DNA of 64,000 nucleotides from Bradyrhizobium sp. SRS-191. Lineage in GTDB: Bacteria > Pseudomonadota > Alphaproteobacteria > Rhizobiales > Xanthobacteraceae. Location of the stretch: NCBI RefSeq assembly GCF_024586915.1, contig NZ_JANBVS010000019.1:1-64000 (forward strand), written 5' to 3'. The notes beneath the pieces are model-generated. The model saw nothing but the letters and a program-made list of their open reading frames with translations, searched no databases and had not been told where the DNA came from. Positions 26,072-34,677 of this stretch are shown in pieces (the stretch's first letter is position 1; each line of letters opens with the position of its first letter). Position numbers and translations under genes: made by a program.

Positions 26072-28480
26072 TTAAGCGACCTTGGGGACAGGCAGCTCAG
26101 TGACGCCCGGCAACACCGTCTTTATGCGGATGTTGCGGAATTGCACCTTCGATCCATCGTGATGGTTCTGCAGCGCGAGATGGCCACGAAGCGACCGGGA
26201 CTTCGGATCGGTGAAGTCGTTCACCAGCACGTCGTTGAGCGTCACTCTGATGCGGTTTCCGACAGCCTCGATCACGAACTTGTTCCATTGCCAGGGGCCT
26301 TTCGCAACATCGGTGCGGATCGGCGCGTTGATGTTGTAAATGGCACCGGTGCTCCGCAGAGGATCGTTCTCCATGTTGGTTTCGGAGTTGTAGCCGCGTG
26401 GATCGATTTGGATCTCGTAGCTCTGGTCGATCGCAGCCGTCCAATCATTCGGATTCGAGCTGTTCAGGTTGGGAACGCGGATGAAAATGCCAGAGTTGTC
26501 CGTCCGGTTCGCGTATTGCCATTCGAGCTCGAGCACGAAGTCGGAAAAGCTTTCGCGCGTGTACCAGAGCAATCCGGGTCCGCCGACGGATTCGAGAATG
26601 TCATACACCTGCAGGAAGCCTCCGGCTCCCGACATTTGCCAGTCTGCCAGACTCCCGGTGTACAGCGGCGTGAAGCGCGCCAATGGCGTCGGTGCCAAGG
26701 CCGAAATCACAGCCGCGCTGGTTCGACGGGCGAGCGTAAGCCCCGTCAAGGACGGATTGGCCGAGCCGACGGTGGGGAATAGAGCCGGGCCGGCCACATA
26801 GGCATTCGAGATGTGATGGAAACGCCCGTTGGTGTCGGTGATCGACGTGGCCGGATCCTCTCCCATCCATAGCGTGCCGGCTTCGTGATGGGTGTTACCC
26901 AACTGGTCCTTCGTGGCAGCAAACGGATCGGAAGGCGGTGCGCTTTGCCAGCCGCCGTTGTACAGGTACTGGACGTCACCGGGGTTCTTACCGAGGCGCT
27001 CCGCCAGCTTGACGGCCGCGGCCGCGAGTTCGCGCCATGCCGCGTAGTCATTAGATGTCGGCGTGAAATTGACCCACGCGCGGGCGCTCATGCCGTCGTT
27101 TTGAAGCGGATCGGCTGCATTGGTGAGGTTCACGAAGCTCGTGACACCGCCCGGGCCGGCTCTCTTGTCGCCATCCATTTCGCCGAGGCCGCGAAACACG
27201 ATTGCCACCCAATCCGGGTCCTCATTGGAAAGCAGGTTTCGGAGCAGGTCGATGTCGGGCACCATCGTCCACATCGTCGCTTCCGGATTCTGTCCCTTCT
27301 CGGCTGATGCGAGCACCTGGATGTGATAGCGGCGTTTGCTGCCGCCGGGGTCGGTGATCTCGCCCCGCACGATGGCGCCGCCCTGCTCGAGTGTCGTGGG
27401 CGCGCCGAGCCCAAGCGCGCTGCGTTTGACGCGCACGGTGAGATTGGTGCGCAAATGGGCCATGAAGTTGGCGCCCATGCCATATGCGCTTCGCGTGATC
27501 GGGAACGACTCGAGTGCCAGCCGTGTCGATTCGATCGTGCCCGCTGCCAGGATCACCCGGCAATCGGGACTGAGGTTTGCCGGAAGGGACAGCGATCTAA
27601 ACTGACCATTGTAGGTGAGATCGATGCCGGTGACGCTGCCGGCGGTGGTCTTCAGGCGGATCACGTGGCAGCGCGGAACAAGGAAGAAGCGGCGCCGCGA
27701 GTTGTCGTTCAACGTCCATCGTTTCGCGATGTCGTCCCGGATGCTTTCAAGCAGCATGGGTCCGCTGCTGAACTTGTCGAAGGAAAACAGTCCGGGACCC
27801 GGTGCGCTCGCCTGCACCGCGATCGGTGCCTCTTCGACCATGTCCACCGTCACATTGGGAATGACCGGGTTCGCGCCGGTCGTCACGGCTTGCAGATTCG
27901 CATTGATCGCCGCATTGAGCGGACCCGACAGATAGTCCGCCTTGTCCTGAACTCCGATCTCGGCCTCGACGTCCGGGTAATTCGCGGTCAGAAAATCGCG
28001 CGCGCCTTTCGGCCATGCCGCCAGGTCAGCCGGCGTGAGCCGTGGCGACCAGCCGCCCCAGAACAGCGACCGGCCTCCCGGGCAATAGGCCAGCCCGGTG
28101 AACGGCTCGTTGCTGTGCCAGGGATTGCCCCAGACACCGTTGCGCCCGCCGGGATCCTGATCGTTACGCGTGACCAGCGCGCTGTCGGGCGGGTTCAGTC
28201 CGAGATGCGGCAGGTTCTGCACGTGCGTTGAAACGAGATAGCCTCCTGCGTCGAGCAGGAGTATCCGGAGGTTCTGGTCGGCTCCGCCGCGATAGATCTT
28301 GTCGGCGACATAGGCGCCGAACATGCCCGCACCGATGACCACGACGTCGAACGGCCTGCCGCCGTTGTTCGCGGCCTCGTCGAAAGTGCTGCACACGTAT
28401 CTGCCGAGCAGATCACCCGTGAACTCGGTGTTCTGAATCTCGACCTGATTGGAAGGGTCCTGTCGCAGAAAGGGTAGCAT
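26072..28480 (-). CDS. GMC-type oxidoreductase fused to a DUF1080 domain
   Basis: An 802-residue two-part protein. Residues 1-590 are a GMC/choline-dehydrogenase-like FAD enzyme: VVIGAGMFGAYVAD (GAGMFG at 50-55), LLLDAGG, and the C-terminal NTHHEAGTLWMGED plus GPALFPTVGSANPSLTGL motifs. Residues about 595-795 are a DUF1080 (LamG-like/3-keto-disaccharide hydrolase) domain: LEWQYANRTDNSGIFIRVP, YEIQID, and the end VQFRNIRIK. A start at 28480 is supported by AAAGGAG. No signal peptide is seen. The fusion suggests oxidation of a sugar followed by action on, or binding of, the keto-sugar (inference). A CRP-type site lies 175 bp upstream. Confidence 0.85.
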   Translation of the reverse strand: MLPFLRQDPSNQVEIQNTEFTGDLLGRYVCSTFDEAANNGGRPFDVVVIGAGMFGAYVADKIYRGGADQNLRILLLDAGGYLVSTHVQNLPHLGLNPPDSALVTRNDQDPGGRNGVWGNPWHSNEPFTGLAYCPGGRSLFWGGWSPRLTPADLAAWPKGARDFLTANYPDVEAEIGVQDKADYLSGPLNAAINANLQAVTTGANPVIPNVTVDMVEEAPIAVQASAPGPGLFSFDKFSSGPMLLESIRDDIAKRWTLNDNSRRRFFLVPRCHVIRLKTTAGSVTGIDLTYNGQFRSLSLPANLSPDCRVILAAGTIESTRLALESFPITRSAYGMGANFMAHLRTNLTVRVKRSALGLGAPTTLEQGGAIVRGEITDPGGSKRRYHIQVLASAEKGQNPEATMWTMVPDIDLLRNLLSNEDPDWVAIVFRGLGEMDGDKRAGPGGVTSFVNLTNAADPLQNDGMSARAWVNFTPTSNDYAAWRELAAAAVKLAERLGKNPGDVQYLYNGGWQSAPPSDPFAATKDQLGNTHHEAGTLWMGEDPATSITDTNGRFHHISNAYVAGPALFPTVGSANPSLTGLTLARRTSAAVISALAPTPLARFTPLYTGSLADWQMSGAGGFLQVYDILESVGGPGLLWYTRESFSDFVLELEWQYANRTDNSGIFIRVPNLNSSNPNDWTAAIDQSYEIQIDPRGYNSETNMENDPLRSTGAIYNINAPIRTDVAKGPWQWNKFVIEAVGNRIRVTLNDVLVNDFTDPKSRSLRGHLALQNHHDGSKVQFRNIRIKTVLPGVTELPVPKVA

Positions 28481-28653
28481 CGGAGAGCTCCTTTCGAGGC
28501 GTTATCGCCACAGCCCGCGAAACGCTCGGCCCCGCTGCATCCGTTCGATTGGAAGGGCGCCAGAGGACGCTCCTCAGCGTGAACGGAGCAGCTTTCAAAA
28601 ACCCGCCTCGCGTGGGCGCGGTCGAAAGATAAGAGAAAACCTATGCTAGGTTG

Positions 28654-28669
28654 TGTGATCCGGTTCACA
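28654..28669. promoter_or_regulatory. CRP-type operator
   Basis: TGTGA-TCCGGT-TCACA fits the CRP/FNR-superfamily consensus TGTGA-N6-TCACA exactly, and the palindrome extends by one base on each side. It lies between the GMC gene (start 28480) and the kinase remnant, upstream of the GMC gene on the minus strand. Confidence 0.6.
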
Positions 28670-28761
28670 CGCCCGGATGATTTTCTCCTTGCGATCGGCC
28701 GGGCATTGGAGGCGACGAAGCAATAGCGCGAAGCGGCAATTAGGTCGATCCACCCAAGTGA

Positions 28762-29385
28762 CTAGCAAGCGGCGGCGCGATTTCCCGCCGGGACTGCCCG
28801 ATTGTCGGCCATGGATTTCAGGCGAAGCGTGAACGTGGCACCGCCACCGGATGTTTCTTTGAATTCAACCGAGCCACCATGCGCCGCGGCAATCTGGGCG
28901 ACGATGGCAAGTCGCAAGCCCGCCCCTGCTCCTCGGGCGCCACGCCCCCGCCAGAACCGCTCGAAACTACTCCGTCTGTACTGTTCGGGAATTCCAGGCC
29001 CGTGGTCCGAGATGCTGACGGCGCCTTCCGGCAGCACTGCTACAGTGACTTCGGTCTGCGGCGGCGAATAGATAATGGCATTCTCGATCAGGTTGCGCAA
29101 AGCGTCTTCAACCGCATCGGACTGACCCGACACCCAGACCGGCTGTTCCGGACCGTCGAAGTCAATCATGCGCTTGCGCCCGATCGCCCAAGGCGCCAAC
29201 CAGGGACGGCTGTTGCTGCAAGGGCGTTCAGTTCGACGGCGGTGTGCGACGGGGATAGGTTGTCCAGGCGCGCAACACGTAGCAATTGCTCCACGAGCCG
29301 ATTCATTCGCGCCGCATCGCCGCGCAGAAGCTGCACGGAGGATTGGACGACCGTCTTCTCGCGGATATGGGTCTATCGAGAACAA
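28762..29385 (-). pseudogene. Broken sensor histidine kinase, C-terminal part
   Basis: The downstream half is a clear HATPase domain: N-box ALRNLIENAIIYSP, G-box ISDHGPGIPEQYRRSSFERFWRG, then AGAGLRLAIVAQI. Upstream, the helix that follows the phospho-His is readable only in another frame: AARMNRLVEQLLRVARLDNL. A frameshift therefore lies near 29205-29225. The HisKA histidine itself and the whole sensor part are missing. The frame-consistent start (29385) gives an unrelated N-terminus. It cannot make a working kinase. No response regulator gene is adjacent. Confidence 0.75.
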
Positions 29386-29573
29386 TCGTTGGGGAAGCTC
29401 GACGGTGTTACTTCTCAGACTGGCGCGACAATTTGGAGATTGTCACATTCTATCGATGAGCGCCCGCACCTGAGCGTACGGGGGGCGGCGCGTCTGTTTA
29501 TCTCTGCGCATCAGGCGGCCGCCAAGCTCGCGAAAGGGCTGGTAGACGTTCCAGTCGGGATCTTGACGCCTCG

Positions 29574-30074
29574 TTAAAATTCCAACTTGTCACGTATGGC
29601 GTCAATTCCGGCTCTCGCGCATGTTTCGTCTGCGTCGCCGCCCGGAGCGCCGGATACGCCGACCGCTCCGACCAGAGAGCCTCCTGCATCGACGATCAGC
29701 CCTCCTCCGATGATGACCGTTCCGGGAAGATCACGAATGCCCGCCTGCATCATGCCCGGCTGGCTGATCGCATTCAGCTCAGTCGTGCTGGTTTTGAACG
29801 TCGCAGCGGTCCACGCCTTGCCGGTAGCCGTTGACGGCGTGTGGGGGCCTGCAAAGCGGTCGCGCAACATCACTTGCGTGACGCCGAAGCGATCGACAAC
29901 AGCGACTGCAACTTGGTATCCGCGGGTGCGGCAGCTATCCAATGCAGCACGCGCTAGATCGAGCGCCAGTTCCGGGCTAAGTGATTTGTAGGCCACCAAA
30001 CCTTCCTCCGCCCGCAGTGGGCAGATGGACCCAATCAACAGGGCGGTCGCGATCGACAGGCGTCGAAAGTTCAT
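29574..30074 (-). CDS. GlcG/HbpS-like (DUF336) exported protein
   Basis: About 166 residues. A signal peptide (FRRLSIATALLIGSICPLRAEE) precedes a single DUF336 domain: LALDLARAALDSCRTRGYQVAVAVVDRFG, then TIGGG-type IIGGGLIVDAGGSLVGAVGVSGAPGGDADETCARAG. The family includes heme-binding HbpS and GlcG. A role in heme or cofactor binding is possible but not shown. ATG 30074 is preferred because GGAG lies 6 bases before it. It is 30 bp downstream of the DUF1080-like gene, so probably in the same operon. Confidence 0.8.
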   Translation of the reverse strand: MNFRRLSIATALLIGSICPLRAEEGLVAYKSLSPELALDLARAALDSCRTRGYQVAVAVVDRFGVTQVMLRDRFAGPHTPSTATGKAWTAATFKTSTTELNAISQPGMMQAGIRDLPGTVIIGGGLIVDAGGSLVGAVGVSGAPGGDADETCARAGIDAIRDKLEF

Positions 30075-30103
30075 GGCCATCTCCGAAAAAGGTGGGCAAA
30101 CGG

Positions 30104-30808
30104 CTATTTGATCTCACCATATGTCAGATCGTCGAACAGGGTGACGCTATCCGCCTTGGTCCACAGGCCGATCATCCCGGCGTCCGTAATGCTGGCGTCT
30201 TCCACCTCGAACAATTCTTTTCCGTCATAGGTCACCTTGAACCGAGGCCCTGCGAAGTCGCAACGCAGCGCATGCCATTGCCCGGACGGCACCGGCGTGC
30301 TGACGCCGTAGCCGCCTCTGCGACCCAGGATCCCCAAAGACGTTCGAACGCCCTTGATCGTCTTGTAAAGTACGACATTGTCCTCCAGCGCGTTGGCTCG
30401 AACGACGTGGTAATTGTCGGCATCCTTCGCCCGCCAGATGACTCCCGCCGCGCGATCCTCCGCCCCAGTGACTGCCTTGAACTTTACCTCGACGAAGCCG
30501 TCGCGGATGCTGGTATCGCTTTTGATGGCCAACGGAAATGTCGCCCGTCCGGATTGCTTGAGGACGTTGGGCTTGCTTGGCGCCGTGGGTTCGGCCTCGA
30601 CGGTCCATTTAGCTTCTCCCTTCCCGGTTATCGTGAAGGTCCACCCTGCCGGCGATGTTCCGGCAGCAGCGTCGTCAAAGTTCAGGGTCTCAGCCATGAC
30701 ATTCCCTCCCATTAACAAAACCAGCATGGACGCCAGCCCAAGCCTGACCCATGCAGAAGATCGCAACGGAAAGTTTTCGGGGGTGCAGATCATCAATTGT
30801 CCCATCAT
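30104..30808 (-). CDS. Exported DUF1080-like (LamG-fold) protein
   Basis: About 234 residues. An N-terminal signal segment (LGLASMLVLLMGGNVMAE) precedes one LamG/DUF1080-like domain: GFVEVKFKAVTG, AAGVIWRAKDADNYHVVRANALEDNVVLYK, WHALRCDFAG and AGMIGLWTKADSVTLFDDL. The same AN.LEDN.VL and GLWTKADS motifs recur in the protein encoded at 53550-54275, so the two are paralogues. A sugar-binding or lyase role is suggested by the fold only. Start uncertain between 30808 and 30793. It lies 51 bp behind the frameshifted propeller gene. Confidence 0.7.
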   Translation of the reverse strand: MMGQLMICTPENFPLRSSAWVRLGLASMLVLLMGGNVMAETLNFDDAAAGTSPAGWTFTITGKGEAKWTVEAEPTAPSKPNVLKQSGRATFPLAIKSDTSIRDGFVEVKFKAVTGAEDRAAGVIWRAKDADNYHVVRANALEDNVVLYKTIKGVRTSLGILGRRGGYGVSTPVPSGQWHALRCDFAGPRFKVTYDGKELFEVEDASITDAGMIGLWTKADSVTLFDDLTYGEIK

Positions 30809-30859
30809 CGACGTTCGGGCGACCGAATCGGTATGCGGCTCGCCTCGCTTGATCAGCAG

Positions 30860-31760
30860 TCATCGCTCGTCCGAGAATACCAGAAGGCCGCCGTGCACCG
30901 GAGAAATCACATAGAGCCGGTCCGGTACGACGATCGCGGTCGTATGGGCCCTGGCGCCCGTCGGGGTCCGGACGCAGTCGCCCGTCTCCGGATGGATGGT
31001 ATCGATTACCCCGGGCCCGCCGATTGCCACATGCACTCGGCCCGTGGCGGGATTGAAGAAACGTGACATCGGGCGGGCCAGCGATCGGCCAGATATTCAT
31101 CACCTTCCCCGAGGTGCTGTCGACTTCGACCAGGTCGCCATCGTCGCAGGCAGCGTAAAGCCGATGGCGGGAATGATCTATGTCCAGTCCGTGCGCGCCG
31201 CCGCACGGTAGCGGCCAGTGGAGCACGTCGGCGAGATCTGGCAGCAGAGCCGTCAAAATCATCGAGGGCTCGCGAATGCAGACGAAGATCCTCTCTCCCG
31301 CGGCATCAGTGACACACCAACGTGGCCGGCCCGGCAGGTCGATCGCGCGCTGGCTTATTTGCTTCAGATCGATGACCTGCAGCGTTGGGCCTTGTTGCGC
31401 ATCGCCGATACATGCGACAATGCCAATTCCCCTCTGCTTGAGGATAGCTGCGCCATTCGGCCGCGGTCCAGACGGGAAGACGCCCTTGATGTTGTAGGTT
31501 GCGGCGTCGAGCCAGGTGATCGTCGCCGCGCCCCGATTGGTCGTAAGGACTTGCCCATCGTCAGAAGCCGCACCGGCCACACCGGGGAAGCCAGGCAGGG
31601 TCGCAACGTGTGTCTGACGATCGTGATCGATCACCTCCAGGCAGTCGCGCGCGGTGTGCGCAATGAAGATACGGCGCGTCTTTGGATCGAAGGCGGCGTG
31701 GTCGAAGTCGCTGTTCAGGCCGTTCGGGATGGTGATAACGCCGAGGCTTGTCAGTGGCAT
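30860..31760 (-). pseudogene. YncE-like beta-propeller with one-base frameshift
   Basis: Repeated blade motifs are visible: DHAAFDPKTRRIFIAHTARDCLEVID, VVTT-type LTTNRGAATITWLD, HGLDIDHSRHRLYAACDDGDLVEVD. The frame breaks after GPPDVTF. The correct continuation FFNPATGRVHVAIGGPGVIDTI lies in the neighbouring frame and runs to a stop at 30860. The simplest cause is one extra A in the AAA run at 31059-31061 (plus strand). Repair would give about 300 residues. Unlike the propeller at 32853, it has no signal peptide. A recent mutation or an assembly error are both possible. Confidence 0.75.
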
Positions 31761-32044
31761 GATGCCCTCATCGAAAGCGGGAGGAGAACGACAGCGTCGG
31801 GACGACCGGCGGCAACAGTGCTCTCTTGGTGTGATGCTGCTCCGGCCTATTTTCCGTCGTCTCGATATGCCGGCTGCAATATGCCATCAAGCGACCCACC
31901 CAGATCCGTCGGCTGTCGCGGTCTGCGGCCGGCTCGCTCTCGTCGCCAAGTCCATCAAAGAACACCTCCTGGTTGTGTCGCCTGAAAGCGTCCGCCCGGT
32001 AACATCTACAGATTGCCTTTCCGCGGGAACGTAATGATGTTGAG

Positions 32045-32830
32045 TCAATGCGACACGCGCCCTGCAATATTTGACAACGGAAAGCTGAAGGTCAGACCGG
32101 CCCGGACCTCATTCACGGGGTGCCCGTTCGTCGATGCGTGACGGAAACCCACGTCGAAGTTGAGAGTCTCGCTCACCCGATAGATCACCCCCACGAGGCC
32201 GGAGACGGTCGCCGTCTTGCTCAATTCGTTTTCATAGAAGACCTCCGCGACCGGACGGACCGTCCAGTCCGATGGACCCTCAAGGATCGCGCCAACGAAG
32301 ACATCGGCGTGATGATCGCGGGTCAACGCAGTTTCAAGGTTGAGATGGATCGTTCCCCAGTCCCAACGCTGCGACACAATGCCGGCCAAGCTTACGCCCA
32401 GACCCGACGCTCCGTTACTGTCGGGCAGCAGGACACCGAATTCGGACGCAACACTCGGGCCGGCCTTATCTTGCAGGCTTCCCGGGACCAGCACGTGCTT
32501 CAAGAGCGCTGCTCCGGCGGTCATACTCGTCGATCCAGGCGGCGAAAGCGGGGTCTGGCCGACACCTTCAAGCACAGCCTCCCAGTCAGCGGCTAGGCCA
32601 TAGTTGATGACGGTCGCCGGTGCGATCAGGCTGGTGCCGCTTTCGTCACGTAATCGGCCGGCGGGCTGAAGCTCGATCTCCACTTCGCCCTTTGCGGCGA
32701 CCGCGGCATCGGTGCCATCGAATGGCCGATACCCCGCAGCGGCCCTCGGCCATACTGTTAGGCACAGCGCGATCATGCATACCGTTTCAAGTTCTTTGGA
32801 GCATTGAACACTTCGACTACGCGTGGACAT
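32045..32830 (-). CDS. Outer-membrane barrel-like protein (phenol MetA pathway type)
   Basis: About 261 residues. A signal-like start (CMIALCLTVWPRAAAG) is followed by alternating strands with features of the MetA-pathway/transporter barrel family: GEVEIELQPAGRL, TVINYGLAADWEAVLEGVGQ, IHLNLETALTRD, then VRPVAEVFYENELSKTATVSGLVGVIYRV and the end GFRHASTNGHPVNEVRAGLTF. A decayed paralogue of the last third lies at 45280-45558. It starts 22 bp behind the propeller stop, so they are likely cotranscribed. It may be a porin-like channel for the cluster (inference). Confidence 0.65.
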   Translation of the reverse strand: MSTRSRSVQCSKELETVCMIALCLTVWPRAAAGYRPFDGTDAAVAAKGEVEIELQPAGRLRDESGTSLIAPATVINYGLAADWEAVLEGVGQTPLSPPGSTSMTAGAALLKHVLVPGSLQDKAGPSVASEFGVLLPDSNGASGLGVSLAGIVSQRWDWGTIHLNLETALTRDHHADVFVGAILEGPSDWTVRPVAEVFYENELSKTATVSGLVGVIYRVSETLNFDVGFRHASTNGHPVNEVRAGLTFSFPLSNIAGRVSH

Positions 32831-32852
32831 GCCGAACTCCCGGCTGTCTGCT

Positions 32853-33851
32853 TCAGGGTACAGGTTTGAAAATCCATATGGCAGCCGGTCCCGCGGGCCC
32901 CTCGCGGACTGCCACCATCAACCGGTCCAGCTCCGGAACAAAAAGCGAGGTGCGCGCGCCCGCTGCGGTCGGAACGCGCGAAATTCTCTGATAAGTCGTC
33001 CCTTGGGTCTCAAACACGTCGACGTAACCCTGACCGCAACTGACGTATGTGCGCTTGCGCCTGGAATCCACGAAGAGGTCATCGACATCATCGCATGTGT
33101 CGACAGTCGAGATCGCTCTGCCATCGGCGAGTTCGAGAACAACGAGTGCTGGAGGATTGCGAAATGCCAACAAGAGCCGATTGCGATTGAGATCGATCGC
33201 CATTGCAAAGTTGCCGCCCTTCTCCATCGGCCAGGTGGAGAGCAGTTTCCCGGACGCACCATCTAACACCGCGACTGCGCGAGAATTGGGAACGTTCACG
33301 AAAATCCGGCCGGAATTCGGATCGATTTGGAAGCTCTCCGGATGCGCCTTCAGCGACGCGCTCTGAACCGTGTTGAGGGTCGCCGGATCGAGATATGCCA
33401 ATGAGCCGCCGCCATGGCCAACGATGACCCGTTGCGCGCCAGCATCGACGCGAATGTTGTCTGCATCGCTGCCCAGCTCAATTTGTCTCCGCAGCGCGTA
33501 GGTGTTGCCGTCAAACACGCGGAGAGAGCCGTCACCGGCATTAGCCACATAAAGCGCGTCGGTAGACGGTTCGTAGCCGACGCCTTGCGGTTCGTGAAGT
33601 CCAGACAGGGTGCGCACCACGCTACGGTTGGCCAGATCGACCACTCCTACAGCGTCATTGCCGAGCTCGGCCACGAACAGCCGCTGCCGTTTTAGATCAA
33701 CCGCCATGTGATCGATGCGTCCACGCACCTGGCCGAGCGGGATCTTCGCCTCGAGTTGCAGATGACCGCCGCCATCCGATTGAGCGGACGCCGCACCAGC
33801 GAGAGAAATGCTGGTGAGCACCGTTAGCCATAGCCGAAACGAGTGAGACAT
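32853..33851 (-). CDS. Exported YncE-like beta-propeller protein
   Basis: A 332-residue protein with a signal peptide (LWLTVLTSISLAGAASAQ) and seven-bladed propeller repeats: VDLKRQRLFVAELGNDAVGVVDL, YEPSTDALYVANAGDGSLRVFDG, DAGAQRVIVGHGGGSLAYLDP, DPNSGRIFVNVPNSRAVAVLDG, VDSRRKRTYVSCGQGYVDVFE. It resembles YncE/SMP-30-like and surface-layer propellers. No catalytic residues can be named. It is the first gene of a minus-strand run with the barrel, the frameshifted propeller, DUF1080-like and GlcG-like genes. Confidence 0.75.
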   Translation of the reverse strand: MSHSFRLWLTVLTSISLAGAASAQSDGGGHLQLEAKIPLGQVRGRIDHMAVDLKRQRLFVAELGNDAVGVVDLANRSVVRTLSGLHEPQGVGYEPSTDALYVANAGDGSLRVFDGNTYALRRQIELGSDADNIRVDAGAQRVIVGHGGGSLAYLDPATLNTVQSASLKAHPESFQIDPNSGRIFVNVPNSRAVAVLDGASGKLLSTWPMEKGGNFAMAIDLNRNRLLLAFRNPPALVVLELADGRAISTVDTCDDVDDLFVDSRRKRTYVSCGQGYVDVFETQGTTYQRISRVPTAAGARTSLFVPELDRLMVAVREGPAGPAAIWIFKPVP

Positions 33852-34096
33852 CTGCGCACTCCCCTGCGCTTACCCAGGACGCTACCGACTCGCCGCGATT
33901 GCGGCGCCTGCAATGCGATCAGCCGACCGCCTGGTGGATCGGGATTGCCTCGCGGGTCTGCGCCTCGGACGTTGCTGTATCGTCCACGACCTTCCGCTCA
34001 TTCGGCTTACCCGAACCATTCGACTGCCACCCACACAGCCAGGGTAGACGGAGATAGCAGAGACTCGTCCCCTCCCGCGCTCGATGCGCGTCGCCA

Positions 34097-34504
34097 TCAC
34101 TTGTCACCATCACCATGAAATGCGGGCTCCAAGATACCGTCGATCGATCCGCCAAGGCCGGTTGGCGTCAATTCGAAGCGACTGCCGTACTGCGAAACGC
34201 GATAGCAGCCATTTTCCGATTCTTCGAACATGAGGCAGAGTTCATCGCTCTCGACCCGCCATTTGCCAACCTGCTTCACGCCCATCGAGTAACTTCGCAG
34301 GGTCCCATCACTCTCATAGACGAACCGATAGTGAACCTCGTCCGTAAGCTGCTTTCCTGCGAATGCCTTGCGGATCTGCGCCCCTTTCAACGCCCGAGCA
34401 GACGCGGCCGCTGCATAGTCAGCGTCGAGATTAGCCACGCCTCCGGCGCTGAAGGCTAGTGCCACTAAGATTGATCTCGCAGGGATGTTGCTTACGATGT
34501 TCAT
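34097..34504 (-). CDS. Small exported protein, family A (LCL...C motif)
   Basis: About 135 residues, with an N-terminal hydrophobic signal segment (SILVALAFSAGGVANL). The mature part has a pattern shared with the products at 48662-49051 and 50301-50678: GAQIRKAFAGKQLTDEVHYRFVYESDGTLRS, then GKWRVESDELCLMFEESENGCYRV. The two Cys (LCL and GCYRV) are conserved in all three. ATG 34504 overlaps the stop of the Cys-rich peptide gene by 3 bases, which supports this start. I do not recognise the family. All copies sit beside chrC-type genes. Confidence 0.65.
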   Translation of the reverse strand: MNIVSNIPARSILVALAFSAGGVANLDADYAAAASARALKGAQIRKAFAGKQLTDEVHYRFVYESDGTLRSYSMGVKQVGKWRVESDELCLMFEESENGCYRVSQYGSRFELTPTGLGGSIDGILEPAFHGDGDK

Positions 34505-34677
34505 TGTTTGCATGCCCGGCGACACATCTGGTATTCGGTCTTGCACGCCGCGCCAGCATAGTTCTTCATGCAGGCGGCCTTCTGCTCTGCACACACTTTG
34601 CAGGTCTGGGCCTCGACGGCATGCCCACCTGTGAATACAGCTGCCAACGCAAACAGCCATACAACCCGATTTCGCAT
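34501..34677 (-). CDS. 58-residue exported Cys-rich peptide
   Basis: A signal segment (VVWLFALAAVFTGGHAVEAQ) is followed by a mature part of about 33 residues with six Cys: TCKVCAEQKAACMKNYAG, then ACKTEYQMCRRACK. GGGAG lies 7 bases before the ATG. A near-identical peptide with the same length and Cys spacing is encoded at 49063-49239, again followed directly by a family A gene. The CxxC and further Cys pairs suggest metal binding or a disulfide-knit periplasmic peptide (inference). It overlaps the run-on end of the truncated chrC. Confidence 0.8.
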   Translation of the reverse strand: MRNRVVWLFALAAVFTGGHAVEAQTCKVCAEQKAACMKNYAGAACKTEYQMCRRACKQ

